A stretch of 64,000 nucleotides of DNA, taken from positions 1 through 64,000 of the forward strand of contig CANQNT010000008.1 in assembly GCA_947625255.1 (NCBI GenBank). The letters are read 5' to 3'. The notes below the pieces were generated by a model. That model was not told the DNA's origin, did no database searches, and worked only from the letters and a program-made list of their open reading frames with translations. Numbering within the stretch: the stretch's first letter is position 1; each line of letters begins with the position of its first letter. This stretch comes from an uncultured Acetatifactor sp. GTDB taxonomy: Bacteria; Bacillota; Clostridia; Lachnospirales; Lachnospiraceae. Positions 38,501-46,590 of this stretch are shown piece after piece. The translations under genes and the position numbers were made by a program.

Positions 38501-39445
38501 CTGTCGCTCGAGAATCCCCGTACAGCGGGAGAAAATTTCCGGGCAGAGGGAGATCGTCCCCCCATGGCGGGGGAACGTCCCCATAGGGGCGGGGAAAGTC
38601 CTCATGACGACAGAACCGCCGGGCTGCGGGTCATGATCAGACTTCTTCCGGAAGGGGATATGCTGGGAATGTATTTCAATGAGAATGTAAATGAAAGCAT
38701 ATGCAAGGAGATCCGGTTTCCCCAGGAGACCTTTGACCGGGTAACGGTGTATGATCTGTGGGATCAAAAGGAGCTTACTTGCAGGACGGAGTGCGGAAAG
38801 CTTCCCTTGAATCTGGACCCGGGAGAAACGCTTTACCTGAAATTCGGAAGAAGGAAGTCTTTTGAAAACCTGGGATTGCTTTCTGAAAGGGCGGATGCGC
38901 GGGAAACGGAGCTGCCCGCGTTCCCGGTGCTGCGGAAACGGATTCCTCTTGAGCCAGACTGGATGGTTTTCAGGGCTGAAACGCCGGATTTCCAGCCGGC
39001 AGACGAAATAGTGAAAACGTTGTCAGCGGATCAGGTTTGGGAAACGGGAGCGGGGAAGAGAATTTTTAAGCCGTTTCTGAAGCTGCGAAAAGGCGGGGAG
39101 ATGCCCAATCTGAACGGGCCGGATTATGATCCTGGCTATACGGGATGTTACCGGTATGTGGGAACCTGGGAAATGGAGAAACAGGAGGACTTTCTATTCG
39201 TTTTGTGTCTCCCGGAAGCCTCCGACTGTGTGAGAGTGGAGTTGAACGGAACAGACCTGGGATATCTGGCGGGCTTTCCGGCCAGAAAGGAGATCACGGA
39301 AACTCTGCGGAATGGAGAAAACAGGCTGATCCTGGACGTATACACCACGCTGGTATGGGAGAGAAAAGATGGAGCGTCCACCCATTTGCAGATCCCGGCC
39401 ACCGGGATCACCCGGGAGCCGGTGATCGAGATATTCAGTAAGTAA
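35576..39445 (+). CDS. Fusion: N-terminal five-bladed beta-propeller glycosidase-like domain + C-terminal GH106-like domain
   Basis: N-term QFYMLYTGFDG..., LWYLFYNAKNRE..., DPCVLKDGETWVNFYFGYGK; C-term parallels the 11521 protein: VWILDDDKFPTGHANGGF vs AWLYDEDRWPSGTAGGQV; GFFSDEPEL vs GIFSDEPSL; YIGHVIEDD vs CTGHFLQED. Confidence 0.75.
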   Translation: MIALTDQRIQKYLTPYRYPEPVLHGSGKKGAFDEKAVDIPFVFRHRGQFYMLYTGFDGIGYQSALAVSQDLLHWEHKGVILKRREDGCRWDRFGGAATWMIKESDQLYDLPRLRKVDGKYWMVYHSYPGTGYENGPAQIGLAWTEDEELLDWHFPDRPCFSWEDGDDWEAGGLYKACIVREGNLWYLFYNAKNREARWTEQTGVAFSEDLEHWTRYKKNPVLRVNRQSWDERFVSDPCVLKDGETWVNFYFGYGKLYEDGHTHAQEGLALSKNLLCWEKVEEPILRYGAPGSIDSGHVHKASVLYWNGVLYHFYCATRPWQEKDPTNAYGEYRSICLAASRDPYGHILPFLWMKGEENEVIREELERIRECGIRQVCLESRPHPDFCGPGWWKNVDFVLREARKHAMRVWILDDDKFPTGHANGGFRRQPDKQKLYLAERHMDVYGPCRNGAVLVKNFLGSDGKLLGILAFPKPDGETLGVEPEGMIDLTDRYRNGFVYFDLPRGPFRLFVLFTTRKGGGREEYMNLIDPESVGVLIREVYEKHYEHYREYFGNTLAGFFSDEPELGNVGGYPFDDTLGKRDQRLPWSEPLEARLRECWGEGFLSGLPALWYPCGDGTRAVRSVYMDQLTRLVRECFSGQIGEWCRTHGVEYIGHVIEDDNAHARMGCSIGHYFREMEGQHMAGVDVVHHQIVPGFTEPVHQWIAGDRDGEFFHFGLAKLASSAAHIQPNKKGRALCELFGNYGWAEGNSLMKWLTDHMLVRGINYFTPHAFSMSDPDRDCPPHFYARGNHPGFACFRQLMQYMNRAAEFLSQGSPVVHAAVLYHGEAEWSGEERMLFQKPGRVLMEASLDYDVVPADLFDREDTRVSDGKLFAGQMCYPCLILPYAGCLDPRVVDFVVKWGKRTGADGAEDGLPVLMLESLPESDTLGGEIPEAFAGKVKLTTLAETAAEVKKILSARQEVFSARQEAAEPWNILSLENPRTAGENFRAEGDRPPMAGERPHRGGESPHDDRTAGLRVMIRLLPEGDMLGMYFNENVNESICKEIRFPQETFDRVTVYDLWDQKELTCRTECGKLPLNLDPGETLYLKFGRRKSFENLGLLSERADARETELPAFPVLRKRIPLEPDWMVFRAETPDFQPADEIVKTLSADQVWETGAGKRIFKPFLKLRKGGEMPNLNGPDYDPGYTGCYRYVGTWEMEKQEDFLFVLCLPEASDCVRVELNGTDLGYLAGFPARKEITETLRNGENRLILDVYTTLVWERKDGASTHLQIPATGITREPVIEIFSK
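38441..38616 (+). repeat. In-frame short tandem repeats in GH106-like domain
   Basis: 21-bp duplicate encoding SARQEVF/SARQEAA (38441-38482), then GATCGTCCCCCCATGGCGGGGG / GAACGTCCCCATAGGGGCGGGG / AAAGTCCTCATGACGAC. Confidence 0.75.
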
Positions 39446-39483
39446 GAACAGCGGCCGCAGCGTTACAAAATGGAGGAGCATAT

Positions 39484-41493
39484 ATGCTGAAAGCAAAACA
39501 GATTTATTATGGCGGGGATTACAATCCTGACCAATGGGATGAAGAAACCATAGAAGAGGATATGCGTTTTTTTCGGAAAGCAGGAATCAATCTGCTGACA
39601 CTTCCGGTCTTTTCCTGGGCCAGGCTGGAGCCGGAGGAGGGTGTTTATGATTTTGAATGGCTCGACCGGATCATTGACCGGATCTGGGCCGCGGGGATCC
39701 ATGTCTGCCTGGCCACGCCCACCTCGGCGCAGCCTGCCTGGTTGTCAATCCGTTACCCGGAAGTTCTTCCCGTGGATATCGCAGGCAGGAAAAGAACCCA
39801 TGGCATGAGGGTGTTTTTCTGTGTCAACAGTCTGAAATACCGGGAAAGGGCCGCTGCCATCGCGGAAGAAATGGCGAAACGGTATGCTCATCACCCTGCG
39901 TTGGTCATGTGGCATGTTTCCAACGAATATGGAACCTATTGCTACTGTCCTGCCTGTCAGGCCAAATTCCGGGTCTGGCTGAAACGCCGCTATGGTACGA
40001 TACAGGAGCTGAATAAAAGGTGGCATACCAGTTTCTGGGGAAGGATTGTGGGGAATTTTGAGGAAGTGACGCTTCCTACGGAGTTAAATGATGACTATCG
40101 TTTCAATCCTGCCATTCAGCTGGATTATCTGCGGTTCGTGACGGATTCTACTGCGGAATGCTTTCTGAATGAATACAAGGTATTGAAGAAATATAATCCG
40201 GAGATCCCCATTCAGACCAATATGTCCGGATTTATCAAAAAACTGGATCAGTTTACCATGACAAAGAATCTGGACGTGGTGGGCTGGGACAATTATCCCT
40301 GGCCGGATGATCCGCCGTATTTTGTAGCGATGAAGCACGATATTATGAGGGGACTGAAGGGCGGGCAGTCTTATATCCTGACGGAGCAGTCCCCCAATCA
40401 GCAGAACTGGCAGCCCTATAATCTTCTGAAACGTCCCGGGGAGGTGCGCAGGCTTTCTTACCAGGCGATGGCTCATGGCGCTGATACCTGTCTGTTTTTC
40501 CAGATGCGTCAGTCCATTGCCGGGCAGGAAAAGTTTCACGGGGCTGTCATCAGTCATTCCGGGCGGGAGGATACCAGAGTGTTCCGGGAAACAGTCCGGT
40601 TGGGTGAGGAGCTTGCGGCCATAGGGGATGCTTTTATCGGAGCCCGGACTCCCGCGAGGGCAGGGATCCTTTTGGACTGGAACAACTGGTGGGCTCTGGA
40701 GCTTTCCAGCGGTCCCACAAAGGATATGAATTATCTGAAAACGATTTCTTTGTATTATGAAACCTTATATCGACAGAACATTGCCGTGGACTTTCTTCCC
40801 TACGACGCGTCCCTTGAGGGTTATCGGCTGATCCTGGCTCCCATGCTGTACATGACTAAGGGTGATGTGGCAAAACGTCTGCAGGATTTTGTGCAAAAGG
40901 GCGGGACCCTGGTGACGACGGTGATGTCCGGCCTGGTGGATGAAAACGACCGCTGTGCGTTCGGCGCTTATCCCGGTCTGCTGAAAGAGATGCTGGGAAT
41001 CTGGGTGGAAGAAACAGACGCCCTGCGTCCTTATGAAAAAAACAGAATGCGTGTTTTGGCCCCTGTCCTTTCCCGGGAGGAATATGACTGCGGATTTCTC
41101 TGTGATATCATCCATCCGGAAGGGGGCGCCAAGGTGCTGGCTGTTTATCAACAGGATTTTTATGCCGGAAGTCCCTGTGTCACCGTCAATGATTTTGGAA
41201 AAGGACAGGCATATTATATCGGAACGCAGCCGGAACAGGCATTCCTGCAGGAGCTGATGCGGAAAGTGGCGGCGGACTGCGGACTGCGGCCGTTATATCC
41301 CGCCATGGAAGGAGTGGAGGTCACGCTGCGGGTTAACGAAAGGAACAGGGTGGTCTTTACACTGAATCACAATAAGGAGGAGGCCTGGGTGGATTTTGGG
41401 AAAGACAGGCTGACTGACCTCGTAACTGGACAGATACTGAGCGGAAGAGTGTCCGTCGCGGCAGGAGATTGTATCGTAGCCGGCATTGCGTAG
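39484..41493 (+). CDS. GH42 beta-galactosidase / alpha-L-arabinopyranosidase-type
   Basis: YYGGDYNPDQWDEETIEEDMRFFRKAGINLLTLPVFSWARLEPEEGVYDF, WHVSNEYGTYCYCPACQAKFRVWLKRRYGTIQELN. Confidence 0.95.
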   Translation: MLKAKQIYYGGDYNPDQWDEETIEEDMRFFRKAGINLLTLPVFSWARLEPEEGVYDFEWLDRIIDRIWAAGIHVCLATPTSAQPAWLSIRYPEVLPVDIAGRKRTHGMRVFFCVNSLKYRERAAAIAEEMAKRYAHHPALVMWHVSNEYGTYCYCPACQAKFRVWLKRRYGTIQELNKRWHTSFWGRIVGNFEEVTLPTELNDDYRFNPAIQLDYLRFVTDSTAECFLNEYKVLKKYNPEIPIQTNMSGFIKKLDQFTMTKNLDVVGWDNYPWPDDPPYFVAMKHDIMRGLKGGQSYILTEQSPNQQNWQPYNLLKRPGEVRRLSYQAMAHGADTCLFFQMRQSIAGQEKFHGAVISHSGREDTRVFRETVRLGEELAAIGDAFIGARTPARAGILLDWNNWWALELSSGPTKDMNYLKTISLYYETLYRQNIAVDFLPYDASLEGYRLILAPMLYMTKGDVAKRLQDFVQKGGTLVTTVMSGLVDENDRCAFGAYPGLLKEMLGIWVEETDALRPYEKNRMRVLAPVLSREEYDCGFLCDIIHPEGGAKVLAVYQQDFYAGSPCVTVNDFGKGQAYYIGTQPEQAFLQELMRKVAADCGLRPLYPAMEGVEVTLRVNERNRVVFTLNHNKEEAWVDFGKDRLTDLVTGQILSGRVSVAAGDCIVAGIA

Positions 41494-41543
41494 GTTTCGT
41501 TTTCCGGTTTCAGTCATGCGGCGGATAGCAACGCGGATGATTC

Positions 41544-41597
41544 TTTACATGTATTTTACAAAGTTCGGATAGAGAACTTTACAGTCTGTTTTTTACA
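41544..41597 (+). promoter_or_regulatory. Pho-box-like direct repeats
   Basis: TTTACA at 41544, 41555 (11-bp period), 41578 and 41592, upstream of a Na/Pi cotransporter. Confidence 0.6.
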
Positions 41598-41644
41598 ATG
41601 AAATTGTATGGACAGAAATATGTAAAATACAGGAGGAATCAATA

Positions 41645-43360
41645 GTGAACGACACGATAAAAGTGATCTTTGGTCTGGTTGGAGGGCTGTCTCTGTTTTT
41701 GTACGGGATGAACAGCATGAGCGCGAATCTGCAAAAGGTGGCGGGGGACAGGATGAAAAAGATTCTGGGAATCCTGACGAAGAATCCCGTGTTCGGCGCC
41801 CTGGCGGGAGCTCTGGTAACGGCCGTCCTGCAAAGCAGCTCCGCAACCACGGTGATGGCGATCGGTTTTGTCAGCGCGGGTCTGATGAATCTGCCCCAGG
41901 CCATTTCCGTCATCTTCGGCGCGAACATCGGTACGACCATGACCGCTCAGCTAATGGCTTTCAAAATCAGTGATTATATTTATCCCATTTTGTTTCTTGG
42001 TTTTCTCATGAATTTCTCGGCAAAAAAGGAGAGAATCAAGGATCTGGGAACGGTGATTTTCTCCTTTGGCCTGCTTTTTGAAGGAATCGAGATCATGGGG
42101 AGCGTGATGAAGCCTCTGGCCGGAAGCCCGATTTTTACGGATCTGATGGGACGGGTTTCCGAAATCCCGGTTTTGGGCGTTTTGCTGGGCGCGGTGATGA
42201 CGTTGGTGGTTCAGTCCAGTTCCGCCACGATTGCCGTGCTGCAGAACTTTGCCTCCCAGACGGGGGCGGACGGCGTTACCAGCGTGATCGGCCTGACGGG
42301 CGCCATTCCCATTTTACTGGGAGATAATATCGGTACCACGATTACCGCGCTGCTGGCTTCCGTGGGACAGTCCAAAAACGCCAAGCGCACGGCGATCGCC
42401 CATAGCTTTTTCAATATCAGCGGCAGCTTTGTCTTTATCTGGTTTATTCCGCTCTTTGCCCGGTTCGTGACTTTTATTTCTCCGAAAGGGAATGAAGTCG
42501 ATGTGATTTCCCGGCAGATCGCCAATGCCCATACCACATTTAATATTGTATGTACCTTGGTCTGGCTGCCTTTGATCCCGGTCATGGTCAGGCTGGTGAA
42601 GTTCGTGGTGCGGGGAGAGGACAGTGTGCAGGAGGCCTTTGTCGGTCCCCAGTATCTGGACGACAAGCTGATCGGCCAGCCCATGGCGGCCATGTACTTA
42701 GTATCCAAAGAGATTTCCCGCTGCGCGGATTTCGCTTCCCGGCTTCTGTCGGCCGCCAATACGGAACTGACAGAGAAAAACGATAAAACGGAACAGTCGG
42801 TTTTTGACGGTCTATACAGCAATGTCAAGCAGCTGCAGGACGCGATCGTGTCCTATATCTCCAGAATGTTCGCCAGGGGCGGATTGACGGAAAATCAGAC
42901 CGAACGCTCCGCGGGGCTTTTATTCGTCGCCGCCAATATTGAACGGATCGCGGACCGGTTTGCGGAAATTGTAAAAACATTCCGCGGGCTGAAGCAGGAA
43001 GGAAAAGCTTTTTCCAGGGAGGCCAGAGCGGATCTGGGAAAGTGTTTCCGTATTTCGGAGGAGATGTTTCAAAACTCCATTCAGGCGGTGACGGAGGGAG
43101 ACCTGGCCATGGCGCAGAAAGTTTCGAGCGGACGGGCAGAGATGCGAAGTGCCCAGAAGCGGTTTAATAAAGCGCATCTGGTGCGGGTAAAGGAGAAAAA
43201 GTGCGACGCTTCCCTGACACAGAATTACGCGGATATTCTCTACGGATTTGACAGAGTGGTGGATAACTGCATGGGAATCGCGGAAGAGGCCATGTCCAAT
43301 GTGAGTTTCGTGAAACTGGAGGAGACCGGAGTGACCGACCAACTGCCCCAGGCGGAGTAG
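41645..43360 (+). CDS. Na+/phosphate cotransporter with C-terminal PhoU-like domain
   Basis: GGLSLFLYGMNSMSANLQKVAGDRMKKIL, TAVLQSSSATTVMAIGFV, VVQSSSATIAVLQNFA. Confidence 0.93.
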   Translation: MNDTIKVIFGLVGGLSLFLYGMNSMSANLQKVAGDRMKKILGILTKNPVFGALAGALVTAVLQSSSATTVMAIGFVSAGLMNLPQAISVIFGANIGTTMTAQLMAFKISDYIYPILFLGFLMNFSAKKERIKDLGTVIFSFGLLFEGIEIMGSVMKPLAGSPIFTDLMGRVSEIPVLGVLLGAVMTLVVQSSSATIAVLQNFASQTGADGVTSVIGLTGAIPILLGDNIGTTITALLASVGQSKNAKRTAIAHSFFNISGSFVFIWFIPLFARFVTFISPKGNEVDVISRQIANAHTTFNIVCTLVWLPLIPVMVRLVKFVVRGEDSVQEAFVGPQYLDDKLIGQPMAAMYLVSKEISRCADFASRLLSAANTELTEKNDKTEQSVFDGLYSNVKQLQDAIVSYISRMFARGGLTENQTERSAGLLFVAANIERIADRFAEIVKTFRGLKQEGKAFSREARADLGKCFRISEEMFQNSIQAVTEGDLAMAQKVSSGRAEMRSAQKRFNKAHLVRVKEKKCDASLTQNYADILYGFDRVVDNCMGIAEEAMSNVSFVKLEETGVTDQLPQAE

Positions 43361-43404
43361 AGGGAGAGGCCTTACATGAGAGATTGTAAAATGTCAGAAT
43401 AAAC

Positions 43405-43433
43405 TTGTCTGTTTTCCCATGATGTGGTATAGT
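43405..43433 (+). promoter_or_regulatory. Sigma70-like promoter
   Basis: TTGTCT-N17-TATAGT directly upstream of the 38-bp repeats. Confidence 0.5.
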
Positions 43434-43442
43434 TTTGTTAGT

Positions 43443-43540
43443 GCGAAGCGCTGCGTCCGTTGTAAGCATAAGGATGGAACGCGAAGCGCTGCATCCGTTG
43501 TAAGCATAAGGATGGAACGCGAAGCGCTGCATCCGTTGTA
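43443..43540. repeat. 2.6 copies of a 38-bp tandem repeat in a gene leader
   Basis: GCGAAGCGCTGC[G/A]TCCGTTGTAAGCATAAGGATGGAAC at 43443 and 43481, partial at 43519. Confidence 0.95.
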
Positions 43541-43564
43541 TATTGCGCTGCACGGGAGGATGTC

Positions 43565-45043
43565 ATGTGGAAGGGGTATGAAAAAGGACTGGCAATAGGG
43601 ATTTTGGCGATCTTTCTGGGGAGTCTGCTGCCCATTATGCTCTTGGGGCGCTATAATCATCCTACGGGGGATGACTATTATTATGGGGCGGAAGCGCATT
43701 GTATCTGGGTGGAAACCGGGTCGTTATCAGAGACGTTGAAAGCGGTGGTTGATCGGACGGTTTACGAATATCGCGTTTGGCAGGGTACCTATTCCGCCAT
43801 GTTTCTCATGTGTCTGCCGCCCAATGTGTTTTCCGAGGGAGCCTATCAGTGGGTGACTGCGGTTCTTCTCGTGCTTTTGGCTGGAGGAATTTTCTATTTG
43901 CTGAAGCCGGTTCTTTGCGGATGGCTGGGAGGAAGTGTCTGGAGTTGGCTGGCAATCGCGTCCGTGACGGCGTTTCTTGGGATTCAGACGGTACCCACGG
44001 CGGGAGAGAGTTTTTTCTGGTATAATGGTTCCATGTATTATACGGGGTTCCTGGCGGTGACGTTTTTCTTTTGGGGAAAGATTTTCCGGTATTTGCAGAA
44101 GCCGCGACCCTTTGATCTTCCCTGGGCGGGAATTCTTGCCTTGTTTCTTGCCGGAGGAAATTATGTTACCCTGCTCCCCACTATGATTTTGATGATCCTA
44201 TTGCTTATGGGGCTGGTTTGGAAAAAGAGAAGAAAGCAGGCACTGGCAATCGGAATCGTGCTTGGACTGTTTCTGGCCGGTTTCGCTTTCAGCGCCCTTG
44301 CTCCCGGAAATGAGATTCGTCAGAGTGGAATGTGGCGGATCCCGGCCTGGAAAGCCATTTTAAAATCCTTATTGCAAGGATTGCGTTATCTGGGCGCATG
44401 GATCAGGGGCTGGTGGCTGGCCGCGGCTGTGTTGATTACCCCTTTTTTGTGGCATTTGTATCGGGAACGCAGATTCCGGTTCCGACATCCGCTTGTGGTG
44501 TCCGGACTGAGCTACGGGATCTTCTGTTCCATGTCCTGTCCCCTTTTTTATACCATGAATTCCACCGGGCCCGCCAGGGCCGTGGCAGTGTGCTATTATT
44601 GCTTTTTGTTATTTACCCTGGGAATTTACGCTTACTGGTTGGGGTGGCTATTCCAAAAGGTGGCGGCGGTAGAAGGCAAAGCAATGCCGGCGGAAAATGA
44701 GGCCGCGCTGCAGGGCGGGACTGTGTTGAAAGGTAAGGCCGCGGCATGGGCCGCGGTTTTGGCGGTGCTTTTCATTTTGCTTGGCTGGAGTGGTGAATTG
44801 GGCATATGTACTGCTGCGAAATCCCTGCGCTTATTGGCGGATGGGGAAGCGCAAGGGTATCAGGAAGAATATGAGGAGAGGCTTGCCATTCTTTTGGATG
44901 AGACTGTGACGGACGCTGTTCTGCCGCCGTTTGAAAATCAGCCCGAAATGTTATATGTAGGAGATCTGGGCGGGGATGAAACGGATCCCACCAACCAGGA
45001 GGTCGCCAGATTTTATGGGAAAGCCTCGGTGGCGGTTAGGTAG
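43565..45043 (+). CDS. Polytopic membrane protein (DUF6056-like)
   Basis: About 10 hydrophobic segments; NHPTGDDYYYG near the N-terminus; GGGAGG RBS. Confidence 0.7.
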   Translation: MWKGYEKGLAIGILAIFLGSLLPIMLLGRYNHPTGDDYYYGAEAHCIWVETGSLSETLKAVVDRTVYEYRVWQGTYSAMFLMCLPPNVFSEGAYQWVTAVLLVLLAGGIFYLLKPVLCGWLGGSVWSWLAIASVTAFLGIQTVPTAGESFFWYNGSMYYTGFLAVTFFFWGKIFRYLQKPRPFDLPWAGILALFLAGGNYVTLLPTMILMILLLMGLVWKKRRKQALAIGIVLGLFLAGFAFSALAPGNEIRQSGMWRIPAWKAILKSLLQGLRYLGAWIRGWWLAAAVLITPFLWHLYRERRFRFRHPLVVSGLSYGIFCSMSCPLFYTMNSTGPARAVAVCYYCFLLFTLGIYAYWLGWLFQKVAAVEGKAMPAENEAALQGGTVLKGKAAAWAAVLAVLFILLGWSGELGICTAAKSLRLLADGEAQGYQEEYEERLAILLDETVTDAVLPPFENQPEMLYVGDLGGDETDPTNQEVARFYGKASVAVR

Positions 45044-46361
45044 GTCTATTCTCTGTCAGGCGGCGTCCTGTCAGGGAAAGCGTTCCCAAGTACATGAGGC
45101 TGAGCGCGGCCTGGCTGGCCAGAATTCCCCAGAGATAGCCCGTGATGCCGAAACGCGGAATGGCCAGAAAGACAAAGCCCAGCCGGATCAGCAGGGAGAA
45201 GACGTTCATGAGAAAGATCCGTCCCGCTATTCCTAAACCCTGCAGGATGCTGGAAAGCGTGGCGTCCAGATAGAGGAAGGGACAGAGGAAGCTTAAGGTT
45301 TTGATGAAATGGCCGGCGAGTGCGCTGCCAAACAGGTTGTTTCCCGCCCATTCGCCCAGCAGGAGAAAGCCGCTCATGCAAAAGAGTCCCAGGAGGGCGC
45401 AGTATTTGACGGTTCGGTAGGTATTTTTCTTAACGGCTTCCAGGTCGCCTTTGGCATAGGCTTCGGAGATCATGGGCAGCAGGAGCACGGAAATCGCGCT
45501 GGTCAGGGCATTGGGGAAAAAAATCAGGGGCATGGCCATACCGGTGAGGACACCGTAGACGCTGAGGGCGGTGGAGGTGTCATAACCGTATAAGCGTAGC
45601 TTTTCCGGAATGGAAACGGATTCCAGGCTTTGCAGGAGATTCAGGACGATACGGTTGGCCGTCAGCGGCAGAGCCATGGCCAGCAGCGGACGGTAAAGCG
45701 TTCCGTCCGGTATGAGGGCGTTCAAGAGCCTGCGGTAAATGGAAAGAAAGGATAGGGCGGTGGAACCCAGTTCCCCTACCACCAGTCCAAATACGGCCAC
45801 GTTGATGGTGAGGCGCTGTCCCCTGGCTGCGGCCAGCAGAGAAAGACCATACACGCATCCCACACGCAGACATTGCTCCAAAAGCTGTGTCGCGGCAGGG
45901 ATGCCTGTTTTTTTTACTCCGTAAAAATATCCGTTGATGCAGGCGTGAACCGCGCTTAGGGGGATCGTAAAGGAAATCATGCGAAGCATGGGGGCCGTTC
46001 GCGGCTCCAGGAGGAAATTGCCCGCAATCAGATCGGCGTATTGAAAGACCACCGCGTTGCAGAGGAGAGATAATGGGACGGAGATGGACAGACCGACGGT
46101 CAGCGGACGCAGGGAGGGGCGTCCTTGTCTGGCCACGCTTTCCGCGATCAGCTTGGAAATGGCAGTCTGGTAACCGGCCGCGGCCAGGGAAAAGGAAAGG
46201 GACATAATGGGGCCCAAGAGCTGGTAGATGCCCATTCCTTCTTCCCCGAACAGTCTTGCGAGATAAATGCGATAGAAAAAGCCGATCACGCGGCTGATCA
46301 GGCCTGTGGCGGTCAGGACGATGGTTCCTGTAATCAGAGGATGCTGTTTCAAGTTTTTCAT
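45036..46361 (-). CDS. SpoVB/MurJ-like polysaccharide flippase (MOP superfamily)
   Basis: LITGTIVLTATGLISRVIGFFYRIYLARLFGEEGMGIYQLLGPIMSL; multi-TM. Start refined to 46361. Confidence 0.88.
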   Translation of the reverse strand: MKNLKQHPLITGTIVLTATGLISRVIGFFYRIYLARLFGEEGMGIYQLLGPIMSLSFSLAAAGYQTAISKLIAESVARQGRPSLRPLTVGLSISVPLSLLCNAVVFQYADLIAGNFLLEPRTAPMLRMISFTIPLSAVHACINGYFYGVKKTGIPAATQLLEQCLRVGCVYGLSLLAAARGQRLTINVAVFGLVVGELGSTALSFLSIYRRLLNALIPDGTLYRPLLAMALPLTANRIVLNLLQSLESVSIPEKLRLYGYDTSTALSVYGVLTGMAMPLIFFPNALTSAISVLLLPMISEAYAKGDLEAVKKNTYRTVKYCALLGLFCMSGFLLLGEWAGNNLFGSALAGHFIKTLSFLCPFLYLDATLSSILQGLGIAGRIFLMNVFSLLIRLGFVFLAIPRFGITGYLWGILASQAALSLMYLGTLSLTGRRLTENRPT

Positions 46362-46590
46362 GAAAACACCTGGGAGAATTCTTTGTCTATTTATATTCTC
46401 AAAGAGGGCATGACAGAACGGGTGATGAATGGGTGGGGACATGGAGTCAAAAGAAGAGGGATGTCAGAAAAGGGGGTATTTAACGACTTGTTTTCCGGTT
46501 AAGGTTGTGTTAAAATAACCGCAGTAAAGAGATGGCATTTTCAGTGAAGAGACTGACTGACCGTGTCCGAGAAAAAGGAGAGCAGTTACC

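Noticed and set aside
36503-38767. 754-aa antisense ORF opposite the propeller-GH106 gene
   Set aside because: Sense strand encodes coherent glycosidase motifs; the antisense product is His/Pro/Ile-rich and low in recognisable motifs.
43443-43540. Possible CRISPR array
   Set aside because: Repeats are directly adjacent with no unique spacers and no cas genes; this is a simple tandem repeat.
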